Assembly (NCBI RefSeq): GCF_001305595.1
Contig: NZ_CP012403.1
Coordinates: forward strand, 456,501 to 520,500
DNA length: 64,000 nt
Origin: Azospirillum thiophilum
GTDB lineage: Bacteria; Pseudomonadota; Alphaproteobacteria; Azospirillales; Azospirillaceae
Reading direction: 5' to 3'
The translations under genes and the position numbers were made by a program. Of this stretch, positions 35,956 through 50,001 are shown one piece after another. Below the pieces are notes generated by a model. The model was not told where the DNA came from. It saw only the letters and a program-made list of their open reading frames with translations, and made no database searches. Numbering within the stretch: the stretch's first letter is position 1; every line of letters begins with the position of its first letter.

Positions 35956-36034
35956 TTCAACGCCGAACCGGGGCGGAAAACCGCGCTTTCCGCCCCGTCC
36001 CCCGGCCGGCCGTGAAACACGACGTTCCGCCGGT

Positions 36035-38317
<2,283 letters not shown>

Positions 38318-38410
38318 TGGCCAACTGCCCTTCTTCGTGGAGGCCCTGTCGTCTTGTGGACCGTTGATCTCTCACCGTCCAGCCGGAACGCGCCTGCCAT
38401 GCCGACGCTG

Positions 38411-38534
38411 CCCCCTCCCCATCCCTCCCCCGCTTTCGGACGGACCTTCAGTCCGCCGAGAGCGGGAGAGGGTGCCTTCTGCAAAGCGGCGGCAGTTCCC
38501 TCTCCCTCGAAGAGGGGGAGGGTTAGGGAGGGGG
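38411..38534. repeat. Palindromic interspersed repeat, copy 1
   Basis: A 124-bp element with imperfect terminal inverted repeats: the C-rich left end (CCCCCTCCCCATCCCTCCCC, 38411-38430) pairs with GGGGAGGGTTAGGGAGGGGG (38515-38534). An inner palindrome is GGAC-CTTCA-GTCC. A second copy with the same left end and inner layout lies at about 60046-60153. Such non-coding elements are typical REP/MITE-like repeats; it separates treS-mak from glgB. Confidence 0.7.
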
Positions 38535-38597
38535 CAACGCCGGCGCAGCCTCGCCGGAAGGCCTTCTCCGGACGTGAACATACCCGCGGCGGTTTCG

Positions 38598-41963
<3,366 letters not shown>

Positions 41964-42244
41964 GGGTCCAGCACTTTCGCATGCGATTGATGGAACACGT
42001 GTCGCGGGAACACGGGACGGAAACAAGCCAACGGGTCGAAGGTTTCACTCCGGGCGTCACGAGGCAACCCCTGACTTCCGGATAGGCTGGACGGCGAAAG
42101 CCCCGCACCGCAACGGCTTGGCCACTGTCTGCACCTGACGGCCGAAAGCACGGCAACCCCGACTGGACATGGATTGACGCCGAAGAATTATCCAGGCAGG
42201 TTGGCTAACTTACCACTTTGCGCATAGGATTCGGCGGACAAGCC

Positions 42245-43177
42245 ATGCTGGGCTCCTTCATCGTCGTCACGGGCGGCGACGCCCGCTATCATCCGCTGAT
42301 TGTCGAACTGGTCGCCTCGCTGCGGTCATTGAAACCGGCGGCCGACTGCCCGATCGGCATCATCGACGCCGGGCTGACCGCCGAGCAGGTCGCCGGGTTG
42401 AAGGCGCAGGGCGCCGCCGTGGTGACGCCGCCCTGGCCGGTCGACATCCCGGCCCGTAAGCTGCGCAACCGCATCCACCTGAAGGCCAACCTGGCCAAAC
42501 TGCATCTGCCGACATATTTCCCCGGCTATGACACGCTGATCTGGATCGATGCCGACGCCTGGGTCCAGGATTGGGAGGCGGTGGAGATGCTGCGGCGGGG
42601 AGCGGCGCTGAACCGCTTCGCCATCGTCGCCCAGTTCGGCCGCTTCTCGGAGACCGAGCTGCGGCTCGACTGGCTGTTCGGCCGCTTCGCGCGGGTGCGC
42701 TCGATCCTGTACAAGAACTCCAGCCGCGCCGGCCTGAGCACTGCGGAATGCCGCGCGCTGGCGACCCGGCCGACGCTGAATGCCGGCGCCTATGCGCTGA
42801 AGGCCGACGCGCCGCATTGGGCCGCGTTCCAGCGCTGGCAGAAGCGGGTGCTGCGCAAGGGGCGGCTGTTCACCTCCGACCAGTTGGCGATGGCCGGCGC
42901 GATCTATCTCGACGGGCTGCCGGTGGAGTTGCTGCCGGAATGGTGCAACTACATCGGCCCCTGGCGCTTCGATCCTGAACGGGCGGAGCTGGTCGAATAT
43001 TTCCTGCCGAACCGCCGGCTCGGCATCGTCCACATGGCCGGCGAGGACGCCATGCGCGCCGACCCGACGGTGCTGCGCCCGGTGCTGGACATGCAGGACC
43101 GGCCGCACCAGCTGAGCCTGCGCTATCCCGCCTGGGCCGCGCTGGCGGTGGAGCGGATGGCGGAACCGGTTCCTTGA
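42245..43177 (+). CDS. Glycosyltransferase-like protein (GT-A fold)
   Basis: About 310 residues. The N-terminal FIVVTGGDARYHPLIVELVASL and the DxD-type motif TLIWIDADAWVQDWEAVEML suggest a nucleotide-sugar glycosyltransferase of GT-A fold. Later, LNAGAYALKADAPHW and IVHMAGEDAMR fit the acceptor region. Donor and acceptor are unknown. The start is ATG 42245 with GGCGGAC upstream; a TTG at 42218 in the same frame is less likely. It is divergent from treS-mak and ends 4 bp from the convergent MocR gene. A role in glucan or surface polysaccharide is possible but unsupported. Confidence 0.6.
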   Translation: MLGSFIVVTGGDARYHPLIVELVASLRSLKPAADCPIGIIDAGLTAEQVAGLKAQGAAVVTPPWPVDIPARKLRNRIHLKANLAKLHLPTYFPGYDTLIWIDADAWVQDWEAVEMLRRGAALNRFAIVAQFGRFSETELRLDWLFGRFARVRSILYKNSSRAGLSTAECRALATRPTLNAGAYALKADAPHWAAFQRWQKRVLRKGRLFTSDQLAMAGAIYLDGLPVELLPEWCNYIGPWRFDPERAELVEYFLPNRRLGIVHMAGEDAMRADPTVLRPVLDMQDRPHQLSLRYPAWAALAVERMAEPVP

Positions 43178-43181
43178 CCCG

Positions 43182-44663
43182 TCAGCCCGCCAGCCGTGCC
43201 AGATCCCGCACCGCCCGGTCCAGCGCCGCCGGGTCGTGTGCGGCAAAGCCCAGCAGCAGGCCGTTGCCGACCCCGCCGCCGCGGTAATAGTCGGACAGCG
43301 GCGGTGTGGTCAGGCCGATGCGGGCCGCCCGCTCCGCCAAGGCGCGGTCGGGGCAGCCCGGCGGCAGGCGCAGCAGGACATGCATGCCGGCCTCGCCGGC
43401 CTCCGCCTCGGCGAAACCGGTGAAGGCGGCGGCGATCGATTCCAGGAAGGCGGCGCGCTTGGCGGCGTAGAGCGCGCGCATGGTGCGCAGGTGCGAGGCG
43501 AAATGGCCGTCGGCCAGGAAGCGATGCAGCGCGGCCTGCGGCACGATGCTGGTTCCGCCGTCGAAATGGCGCCGCGCCGCCCGCACCGGCTCCACCAGAT
43601 CGGGGGGCACGACGACATAGCCCAGGCGCAGCGCCGGGAACATCACCTTGCTGAAGCTGCCGACATAGATGACGCGGCCGGCGCCGTCCAACCCCTGCAG
43701 GGCGGCAAGCGGCGGCCCGGCATAGCGGAACTCGCTGTCGTAATCGTCCTCGACGATCCAGGCATCGCGCGCGGCAGCCCAATCGAGCAGGCGCAGCCGG
43801 CGTGTCAGGCTCATGGTGACGCCCAGCGGGAACTGATGCGACGGGGTGGCCAGCACCAGCCGGGCACCGGGCCCGCGCGCCATGCCGGCGGCGACGTCGA
43901 TTCCCTCCGCGTCCACCGGCACCGGGACCAGCCGCGCCCCGGCCCCCAGCAGGGCGGCGCGGTTGCCGGGCCAGCCCGGCTCCTCCACCCAGGCCGACTC
44001 ACCGGGATCGAGCAGCAGTTGCGCCATCAGCGCCAGCCCCTGCTGGGCGCCGGAGACGATGACGACCTGTTCCGCGTCGCAGCGCACCGCACGCACGGCC
44101 CGCAGATAGGCGGCGATCTCCGCCCGCAACGGGGGGTGGCCCAGCGGGTCGGGTTCCGTCGCCAGCATGCGCCCACCCCCGCGCCAGCAGCGGCCAAGCA
44201 GCTGCGCCCACAGCGCGAAGGGAAAGGCGTCCAGAGCCGGCGTGCCGAGTGCGAAGGGCCGCCCTGCCCGGTCGCGCGCCAGAGCCGGCGCTTCGGCCAG
44301 CATCCGGCCGCGGGCCGACAGGCCGACGCCGCGCCGTGACTCGGTCCGGCTCCCGTCGCGCTCGCCGCCGCCCGGCGCCGCATCGGGCAGGGTGGACGCG
44401 ACGAACGTCCCGGCGCCGACCCGGCCGGTGACGTAGCCCTCCGCCAGCAGCGTGTCGTAGGCGGTGACCACCGTGTTGCGTGACAGCCCCCGGTCGGCGG
44501 CCAGCGCCCGGCTGGGCGGCAGACGCTCCCCCGGCCTCAGCCGGCCGTCGAGCACCGCCTGACGCAGCGCGCGGTAGAGCTGGCGGTGCAGCGGCTCGGC
44601 CCCGTCGCGGTCGAGCGCGAGCGGTCCCAGGCTGGACAACACCGGACGCAGCGGCCGGGTCAT
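43182..44663 (-). CDS. MocR-family (GntR HTH + aminotransferase-like) transcriptional regulator
   Basis: 493 residues. The N-terminal GntR-type winged helix covers about residues 20-90 (EPLHRQLYRALRQAVLDG, LPPSRALAADRGLSRNTVVTAY). The remainder is a fold-type I aminotransferase domain with the PLP lysine in VGSFSKVMFPALRLGYV. MocR/PdxR proteins sense PLP or amino compounds and often regulate the gene divergent to them, here a PNPOx-like flavoprotein. Start ATG 44663 with GAAGGGA upstream. Confidence 0.88.
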   Translation of the reverse strand: MTRPLRPVLSSLGPLALDRDGAEPLHRQLYRALRQAVLDGRLRPGERLPPSRALAADRGLSRNTVVTAYDTLLAEGYVTGRVGAGTFVASTLPDAAPGGGERDGSRTESRRGVGLSARGRMLAEAPALARDRAGRPFALGTPALDAFPFALWAQLLGRCWRGGGRMLATEPDPLGHPPLRAEIAAYLRAVRAVRCDAEQVVIVSGAQQGLALMAQLLLDPGESAWVEEPGWPGNRAALLGAGARLVPVPVDAEGIDVAAGMARGPGARLVLATPSHQFPLGVTMSLTRRLRLLDWAAARDAWIVEDDYDSEFRYAGPPLAALQGLDGAGRVIYVGSFSKVMFPALRLGYVVVPPDLVEPVRAARRHFDGGTSIVPQAALHRFLADGHFASHLRTMRALYAAKRAAFLESIAAAFTGFAEAEAGEAGMHVLLRLPPGCPDRALAERAARIGLTTPPLSDYYRGGGVGNGLLLGFAAHDPAALDRAVRDLARLAG

Positions 44664-44689
44664 GGCGATCCCTTCGCGGAAGACTGGAT

Positions 44690-44735
44690 TGGTCCCTATT
44701 GAATCGACATTCTGGACCTTTCGAAGGGACCATTC
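44690..44735. promoter_or_regulatory. Candidate MocR operator in the divergent promoter
   Basis: The 119-bp gap between the divergent genes holds repeated half-sites: TGGTCC at 44690-44695, TGGACC at 44713-44718 and GGGACC at 44726-44731, arranged as an inverted pair plus a direct copy, with ATTG/ATTC flanks. MocR regulators bind such repeats in divergent promoters. The site call is inference. Confidence 0.45.
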
Positions 44736-44782
44736 TGCTGTCCATTCTGGGGCACCGCAACATCTTCCGCACATGGACGACC

Positions 44783-45463
44783 ATGACCAGCCTTCCCGCC
44801 GATCCCACCGCCGGCACCGCCACCTTGCTGCAGACCCCGCGCACCCGTCCGGTGCGGCTGGGCGAGCGCGGCAGCCATGATGCGGCCCTCATCCATGCCA
44901 TCATCGACGAGGCGCCGATCTGCCATGTCGGCTTCGTCGACGACGCCATCAAAGGGCATGCCGCGCCTTCCCCCATGGTGATCCCGACGATTCCCTGGCG
45001 GGTCGGAAACGAGTTGCTGATCCATGGCGCCTCGTCCAGCCGGATGATCCGCCGGCTGCAGGAGGGCGGCGAGGCCTGCGTGACGATCTCGCTGATCGAC
45101 GGCTGGGTGCTGGCGCGCTCGGCCTTCCATCACTCCGTCAACTACCGGTCGGTGATGCTGTTCGGCCGGCCGCGGCTGGTGGCGGAGGAGACGGAGAAGC
45201 GCGCGGCGCTCGATGCGCTGATGGAAAAGATCGAGCCCGGCCGCAGCGCCAAGGTGCGCGCGCCGAATGTCCAGGAGCTGAAGGCGACCGCCGTGCTGGC
45301 CTTCGCCATCGCCGAGGCATCCGCCAAGCGGCGGTCCGGCCCGCCCGGCGACGATCCGGAGGATATGGCCCATCCGGTGTGGGCGGGGGTGGTGCCGCTC
45401 CGGCTGGTGTCCGGCGAGCCGATCCGGGATCCGGCACAGGATCCGGCCCAAGCCATCGGCTGA
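44783..45463 (+). CDS. Pyridoxamine 5'-phosphate oxidase-family flavoprotein
   Basis: 226 residues, split-barrel FMN-binding type (Pyridox_ox_2-like). The pattern ICHVGFVDD ... PMVIPTIPWRVGNELLIHGASSSRMIRRL ... CVTISLIDGWVLARSAFHHSVNYRSVMLFG is typical. Related proteins reduce nitro compounds or bind flavin/haem; PNP oxidase activity itself is not assured. Divergent from the MocR regulator, which probably controls it. A strong terminator follows. Confidence 0.78.
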   Translation: MTSLPADPTAGTATLLQTPRTRPVRLGERGSHDAALIHAIIDEAPICHVGFVDDAIKGHAAPSPMVIPTIPWRVGNELLIHGASSSRMIRRLQEGGEACVTISLIDGWVLARSAFHHSVNYRSVMLFGRPRLVAEETEKRAALDALMEKIEPGRSAKVRAPNVQELKATAVLAFAIAEASAKRRSGPPGDDPEDMAHPVWAGVVPLRLVSGEPIRDPAQDPAQAIG

Positions 45464-45498
45464 CACGGCCCGATCGCCTGGGAAGAAACGCCGGAAAA

Positions 45499-45539
45499 GA
45501 CAAAGGCCGCGACCGGGAAAACCCGGCGCGGCCTTTGTC
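45499..45539. terminator. Strong bidirectional intrinsic terminator
   Basis: Arms AAAGGCCGCGACCGGG and CCCGGCGCGGCCTTT form a long hairpin (one bulge) around AAA. A-rich and T-rich sides serve both directions, between the flavoprotein gene (plus) and the OmpA-like gene (minus). Confidence 0.85.
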
Positions 45540-45604
45540 TTGCGGAAAAACCGCAGGCGTCGGACCGTTCCGAAACCCCCGGAACGGCCCTTGCCAATCC
45601 GTCC

Positions 45605-46216
45605 TTAGGACGACGGAGCGTTCATCAGACGCGGCAGGATCTGCGCACGACGGTTGGACGGCTCGCGGACGTTCGGACCGGTCTGGACCAGCAGCTGGCT
45701 TTCGCCCTTGCCTTCGGTCGTGATGTTGGCGGTCTGGATGCCCTTGGCGACCAGAGCCTTCTTGACCGCGTCGGCACGACGCAGCGACAGCTTCTGGTTG
45801 TAGGCCGGCGAGCCCGACGTGTCGGTGTGGCCGACGACGTGGATCTTGGCTCCACCGTTCTTCAGGATCGCCGCAACGGCGTCGCCGATCACGCGATCAG
45901 CAGCCGGGGTGATGGCCGACTTGTCCCAGTCGAAGAACACCAGATATTCGCTCTGGACCGCGGCAACGGCGGCCGGAGCCGGAGCGGCAGCGGCCGGCGG
46001 GCACGGATAGCTGCCCTGGTGGATCACATAACCGCCGCCGGCGGTGCGGGCAGCGACGCCTTCCTTCACCTGACCGGTCCAGCCGATGACCGGGCTGCAC
46101 CACTCGGTGCCCTTGCCGACCAGGCTCGCGTCCTGGGCGTTGGCGGCCGCAGACAGACCGAAAGCGACGATGGCGGCCGGGATGGCAGCCAGACCCGCGC
46201 GAACAATAGTCTTCAT
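45605..46216 (-). CDS. OmpA-family peptidoglycan-binding exported protein
   Basis: 203 residues. Signal peptide 1-27 (ends AAANA). A short Cys-containing region and an Ala/Pro linker precede the C-terminal OmpA domain with VFFDWDKSAITPAADRVI, VVGHTDTSGSPAYNQKLSLRRA and NRRAQI, which binds diaminopimelate in peptidoglycan. There is no beta-barrel. ATG 46216 is preferred (GGGAG 8 bases upstream); a GTG at 46225 lies too close to the ribosome site. Confidence 0.85.
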   Translation of the reverse strand: MKTIVRAGLAAIPAAIVAFGLSAAANAQDASLVGKGTEWCSPVIGWTGQVKEGVAARTAGGGYVIHQGSYPCPPAAAAPAPAAVAAVQSEYLVFFDWDKSAITPAADRVIGDAVAAILKNGGAKIHVVGHTDTSGSPAYNQKLSLRRADAVKKALVAKGIQTANITTEGKGESQLLVQTGPNVREPSNRRAQILPRLMNAPSS

Positions 46217-46385
46217 TGTCTTCACTCCCTTCCAGAACCCTTCCCCTCAGAGTGCCTGCGGGGGATGAACCTATCAATCGAAGCATCCGTCCACGTGCAA
46301 GCGCGGCAGCGACCTTCCCAACATGTGGTGTGCGGTGTTGTTCCGACACCTCAGCCGTTCGGCCGAACCGGACCTGTTCTTGGAC

Positions 46386-46922
46386 CTATGCTCCACTTCC
46401 ATAGCAGCTTTTCCGGTAGGTTTCCGCCAAATCCGTATAACGGTGGCTGAGCACCGGAAAAACCGCGAGATCCTTTTCCGTCAGCTCGCGAACCGGTCTA
46501 GCCGGGCTCCCGGCCCACAAGAATCCGGACGTCACCCGCTTCCCGGGCGTCACCAGAGCACCGGCGGCGACCATCGCCCGCGACTCGACATAGGCCCCAT
46601 CCAGGATGCAGGCCTTCATGCCGATGAAGCAGCCGTCTTCCAGCGTGCAGGCGTGCAGCAACGCCATGTGGCCGACGGTGATGTCGTTACCGATGTAGGT
46701 GCCCTGCCCTTCGGAGGCCACGTGGATCACGGTGCCGTCCTGGATGTTGGTGCGAGCCCCGATTCGGATCTCGTTGACGTCTCCACGCACGGTGCAGCCG
46801 TACCAGATGCTGCTGTTCGCCCCGACCACGACATCGCCGATCACCGCCGCCGTTTCCGCGATGAACGCGGTCGGGTCGACGGTGGGCAGGATGCCGTTGA
46901 AGGCGCGGACAAGGCCGGACAT
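46386..46922 (-). CDS. Gamma-class carbonic anhydrase-family protein
   Basis: 178 residues of left-handed beta-helix hexapeptide repeats. The three zinc-type histidines are visible in TVIHVAS, VGHMALLH and the same LLHAC strand. Similar to YrdA/PaaY/CaiE-type proteins; carbonic anhydrase activity is known for some only. Start ATG 46922. Alone between the OmpA-like gene and argC on the same strand. Confidence 0.85.
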   Translation of the reverse strand: MSGLVRAFNGILPTVDPTAFIAETAAVIGDVVVGANSSIWYGCTVRGDVNEIRIGARTNIQDGTVIHVASEGQGTYIGNDITVGHMALLHACTLEDGCFIGMKACILDGAYVESRAMVAAGALVTPGKRVTSGFLWAGSPARPVRELTEKDLAVFPVLSHRYTDLAETYRKSCYGSGA

Positions 46923-47088
46923 CAGATCGTACCGAAGTCGTGCATGACGGGCGGGATTGAAACACCGTAAGGCTTAAGGCACCACCTGATTTCGCATTGA
47001 CAGGCCAAAGCAAATCCCGATTGGTGCCCTTGTGCAACAGTGCGGACCGGGGGCCACAACGTCGTCACAGCCCCCCTTCGCCCTTTGC

Positions 47089-48165
47089 TTACGGGAACAG
47101 CGGCGCCTGATCGATGCCGGTCGTCTCGCCCAGCCCCATCATGACGTTCATGTTCTGGATGGCCTGGCCCGAGGCGCCCTTCACCAGATTGTCGATCACC
47201 GACACGATGATGGCGCCGCGCGGGGTGCGGTCGGCGACCACGCCCATCAGGCAGTGGTTGGAGGCGCGGACATGGCGCGTCGCCGGCACCACGCCGGCCG
47301 GGGTCACGCCGACGAAGAACTCGTCGGCATAGCGGGCGGCCAGCGTCGCCCGCAGATCGTCTGCGGTGACGCCGTCGGCCATGCGGACATAGATGGTCGC
47401 CAGCATGCCGCGGTTCATCGGCACCAGATGCGGGGTGAAGGAGACGGTGACCGGCCGGCCGGCGGCCAGACGCAGCTCCTGCTCGATCTCCGGCATGTGG
47501 CGATGGCTGCCGACGCCATAGGCGTTGAAGCCTTCCGACACCTCGGTGAACAGGTTGGCCTGCTTGGCGTCGCGGCCGGCACCCGACACGCCGGACTTGG
47601 CGTCGATGATGATGCCGCCCGGCTCGATCTGGTTCTCCATCAGCAGCGGCAGCAGCGGCAGCAGCGAGCTGGTCGGGTAGCAGCCCGGGTTGGCCACCAC
47701 CCGCGCCTTGCGGACGCCCTGGCGGTTGAACTCGGTCAGGCCGTAGGCGACCTCCTTCTGCAGGCCGACGGCGCGGTGCTCATGCCCGTACCAGGTGGCA
47801 TATTCGGCCGGATCGCTCAGGCGGAAATCGGCGGACAGGTCGACCACCTTTAGACCGCTGGGCAGGCCGGCGACCACCTCCTGCGTCGTGCCGTGCGGCA
47901 GGGCGCAGAAGACGAAGTCCAGCCCGTCCCACTTCACCGCCTCGATCTTCACCAGATCGGGCAGGCCGTAGCCGCCCAGATGCGGGAACACCTCGGCCAT
48001 CGGCTTGCCGGCCTGTCGTTCGGCGGTCAGGGCGCTGATCTCGACGTTCGGGTGACGCAGAAGCATGCGCACCAGTTCGGCGCCGGTGTAACCGGAGGCG
48101 CCAAGGATGCCGACGCGGATCTTCGAACCGCTGGAGGTGCTGCCGAGAATGCTGGTCGAGGCCAT
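47089..48165 (-). CDS. argC: N-acetyl-gamma-glutamyl-phosphate reductase
   Basis: 358 residues. NADP-binding GILGASGYTGAELVRMLLRHP, catalytic Cys in VANPGCYPTSSLL and His in GSHRHMPEIEQEL mark the type-1 ArgC of arginine synthesis. The start at 48165 is followed by a short Ser-rich leader before the Rossmann fold; GAAGGAC lies upstream. It follows rpsI on the same strand but a terminator intervenes, so its own promoter is likely. Confidence 0.94.
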   Translation of the reverse strand: MASTSILGSTSSGSKIRVGILGASGYTGAELVRMLLRHPNVEISALTAERQAGKPMAEVFPHLGGYGLPDLVKIEAVKWDGLDFVFCALPHGTTQEVVAGLPSGLKVVDLSADFRLSDPAEYATWYGHEHRAVGLQKEVAYGLTEFNRQGVRKARVVANPGCYPTSSLLPLLPLLMENQIEPGGIIIDAKSGVSGAGRDAKQANLFTEVSEGFNAYGVGSHRHMPEIEQELRLAAGRPVTVSFTPHLVPMNRGMLATIYVRMADGVTADDLRATLAARYADEFFVGVTPAGVVPATRHVRASNHCLMGVVADRTPRGAIIVSVIDNLVKGASGQAIQNMNVMMGLGETTGIDQAPLFP

Positions 48166-48215
48166 GGAACCGATGTCCTTCGCTTGACGGGAGGAGCGTG
48201 CAGGTGGGTGTCGGG

Positions 48216-48251
48216 ACAAAAAGAAAGGGGCGCCCCTTTCGGGACGCCCCT
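48216..48251 (-). terminator. Intrinsic terminator after rplM-rpsI
   Basis: Reading on the minus strand, arms AGGGGCG and CGCCCCT enclose a 12-base loop and are followed by TTTCTTTTT. About 35 bp after the rpsI stop. Confidence 0.8.
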
Positions 48252-48286
48252 CGCTTGTACCGTAAAGGCGCGGGCCCGTGTAGGGA

Positions 48287-48772
48287 TTAGCGCTTCGAGA
48301 ACTGGAAGCTGCGGCGGGCCTTGGCGCGGCCGTACTTCTTGCGCTCGACCGTACGGGCGTCGCGGGTCAGGAAGCCGGCGGCCTTCAGCGGCGGGCGCAG
48401 GCCCGGCTCGAAGTAGGTCAGCGCCTTGGAGATGCCGTGACGGACAGCACCGGCCTGGCCCGACAGACCGCCGCCAGCGACGGTGGCGACCACGTCGAAC
48501 TGCTCCGAACGCTCGGTGACGCCGAACGGCTGGGCGATCATCATGCGCAGCACCGGACGGGCGAAGTAGACGGTCTGGTCGCGGCCGTTCACGGTGACCT
48601 TGCCGCTGCCCGGCTTGATCCACACGCGGGCAACGGCGTCCTTGCGCTTGCCGGTGGCATAGGCGCGGCCCTGGGCGTCCAGCTTCGGAGCGGCCAGCTC
48701 TTCGGTGACGGTCGCGGTGGCGGCGCCCGTCAGATCCTTCAAGCCGGAGAGGGTGGTGGTGACCTGAGCCAT
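48287..48772 (-). CDS. rpsI: 30S ribosomal protein S9
   Basis: 161 residues. The C-terminal about 130 residues are standard S9 (ATGKRKDAVARVW, GGGLSGQAGAVRHGISKAL, RRSFQFSKR). An N-terminal extension of about 30 residues is common in alphaproteobacteria. Starts 2 bp after rplM. Confidence 0.97.
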   Translation of the reverse strand: MAQVTTTLSGLKDLTGAATATVTEELAAPKLDAQGRAYATGKRKDAVARVWIKPGSGKVTVNGRDQTVYFARPVLRMMIAQPFGVTERSEQFDVVATVAGGGLSGQAGAVRHGISKALTYFEPGLRPPLKAAGFLTRDARTVERKKYGRAKARRSFQFSKR

Positions 48773-48774
48773 TG

Positions 48775-49245
48775 TTACGCGCTCCGCTTATTCTTCGGGT
48801 TCAGGGCGCCGATGTCGATGGCGACCGGCTGCTGCGCATCGTGCGGATGCGTGGCGCCCTTGTAGACCTTGAGATGGGTCATCTGCTGGCGGCCGAGCGG
48901 ACCGCGCGGAACCATGCGCTCCACGGCCTTCTCGATCACGCGCTCCGGATACTTGCCGTCGAGGATCTGGCCCTTGGAGCGGCCCTTGATCCCACCCGGA
49001 TAGCCGGTGTGCCAGTAGAAGATGTCGGCGTCGCGCTTGTTGCCGGTCAGCTTCACCTTTTCCGCATTGATCACGACGATGTGGTCGCCGCAATCCATGT
49101 GGGGGGTGTAGGTCGGCTTGTTCTTGCCACGCAGGATGTTCGCCAGGATGCTGGCAAGCCGCCCGAGAACGAGGCCGTCGGCGTCAACGACGTACCACTT
49201 CTTCTCGATGTCGGTCGGCTTCAGATTGAAGGTCTTCATCGCCAC
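48775..49245 (-). CDS. rplM: 50S ribosomal protein L13
   Basis: 156 residues with L13 signatures: KWYVVDADGLVLGRLAS, GDHIVVINAEKVKLTG, VERMVPRGPLGRQQM. First gene of the L13-S9 operon; a sigma-70-type promoter lies about 60 bp upstream. Confidence 0.97.
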   Translation of the reverse strand: MAMKTFNLKPTDIEKKWYVVDADGLVLGRLASILANILRGKNKPTYTPHMDCGDHIVVINAEKVKLTGNKRDADIFYWHTGYPGGIKGRSKGQILDGKYPERVIEKAVERMVPRGPLGRQQMTHLKVYKGATHPHDAQQPVAIDIGALNPKNKRSA

Positions 49246-49305
49246 ACTCGTTTCTTCGAATACGGATCGGCAGGCCGCCGAATCCGGGGCGCCGAAGCGG
49301 ACGGC

Positions 49306-49334
49306 TTTCTACGGTCCAGGGAACGCCCTGTCAA
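49306..49334 (-). promoter_or_regulatory. Probable sigma-70-type promoter of rplM-rpsI
   Basis: On the minus strand, -35 TTGACA (49334-49329), exact 17-base spacer, -10 TAGAAA (49311-49306), about 60 bp before the rplM ATG. The flanking 49335-49420 is A/T-rich, like an UP element. Confidence 0.6.
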
Positions 49335-49420
49335 CCGAAAAATTTCCATTTATAATCAATTGGTTACAAGAGCGGTAATTAGATACCGCATCAGCAAACC
49401 CATTGATTTGAAAAGAGTTT

Positions 49421-49927
49421 TTAGGAGGCATCATCGACACGGTAATGGGATACCGCAACGGTGACGGGGTCGTGCGGGGGGATCGAGTAGGTGCCGGTCA
49501 CATGGGCGACCGGCTCCGGATCGCCTTCCGAGAAGAGCAGGATCTCGCCATAGGCCAGCCGCTTGCCCAGCTTCAGGACGCGCGCCTCGGCGACGATGGC
49601 GACGGGGGGCGGGCGGCGCAGGAAATTGATGGTCATGCTGGTGGTGACCGCCAGTTCCACCCGGCCGATCAGGCTCAGCACCGCGCCATAGAGCGCCACG
49701 TCGGCCAGACCGAACATCGCCGGGCCGGTGACGGTGCCGCCGGGACGGACGAAATCGTCCTTGTAGGGCAGGCGCAGGCGGATCGTGCCGGCGCCGAGAC
49801 TGTCGACGACGATCCCGAAATTCCCGACCAGCGGAACCCCCTCGCGGATCAGGTCGGCCAGCTCCTCCTTGGTCATGGCGGGAGCGGGAGCGTCGGCGGG
49901 CATGGAAGCGGGCGTGGTGACGGACAT
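49421..49927 (-). CDS. Hotdog-fold thioesterase (PaaI family)
   Basis: 168 residues. The hotdog core shows RLPYKDDFVRPGGTVTGPAMFGLADVALYGAV and AVTTSMTINFLRRP, with the Asp of ADVALY in the usual catalytic helix. Such enzymes hydrolyse acyl-CoA thioesters; substrate unknown. The start ATG 49927 has GAGG 5 bases upstream; the open frame further upstream overlaps the lipoprotein gene and is ignored. Confidence 0.8.
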   Translation of the reverse strand: MSVTTPASMPADAPAPAMTKEELADLIREGVPLVGNFGIVVDSLGAGTIRLRLPYKDDFVRPGGTVTGPAMFGLADVALYGAVLSLIGRVELAVTTSMTINFLRRPPPVAIVAEARVLKLGKRLAYGEILLFSEGDPEPVAHVTGTYSIPPHDPVTVAVSHYRVDDAS

Positions 49928-50001
49928 GGAGCCTCGACCGGTGAGCTTATGATTGCGCTCCCGGACTGTGCGCCATCCCGTCCATTCGGACAAGTATGGT
50001 G

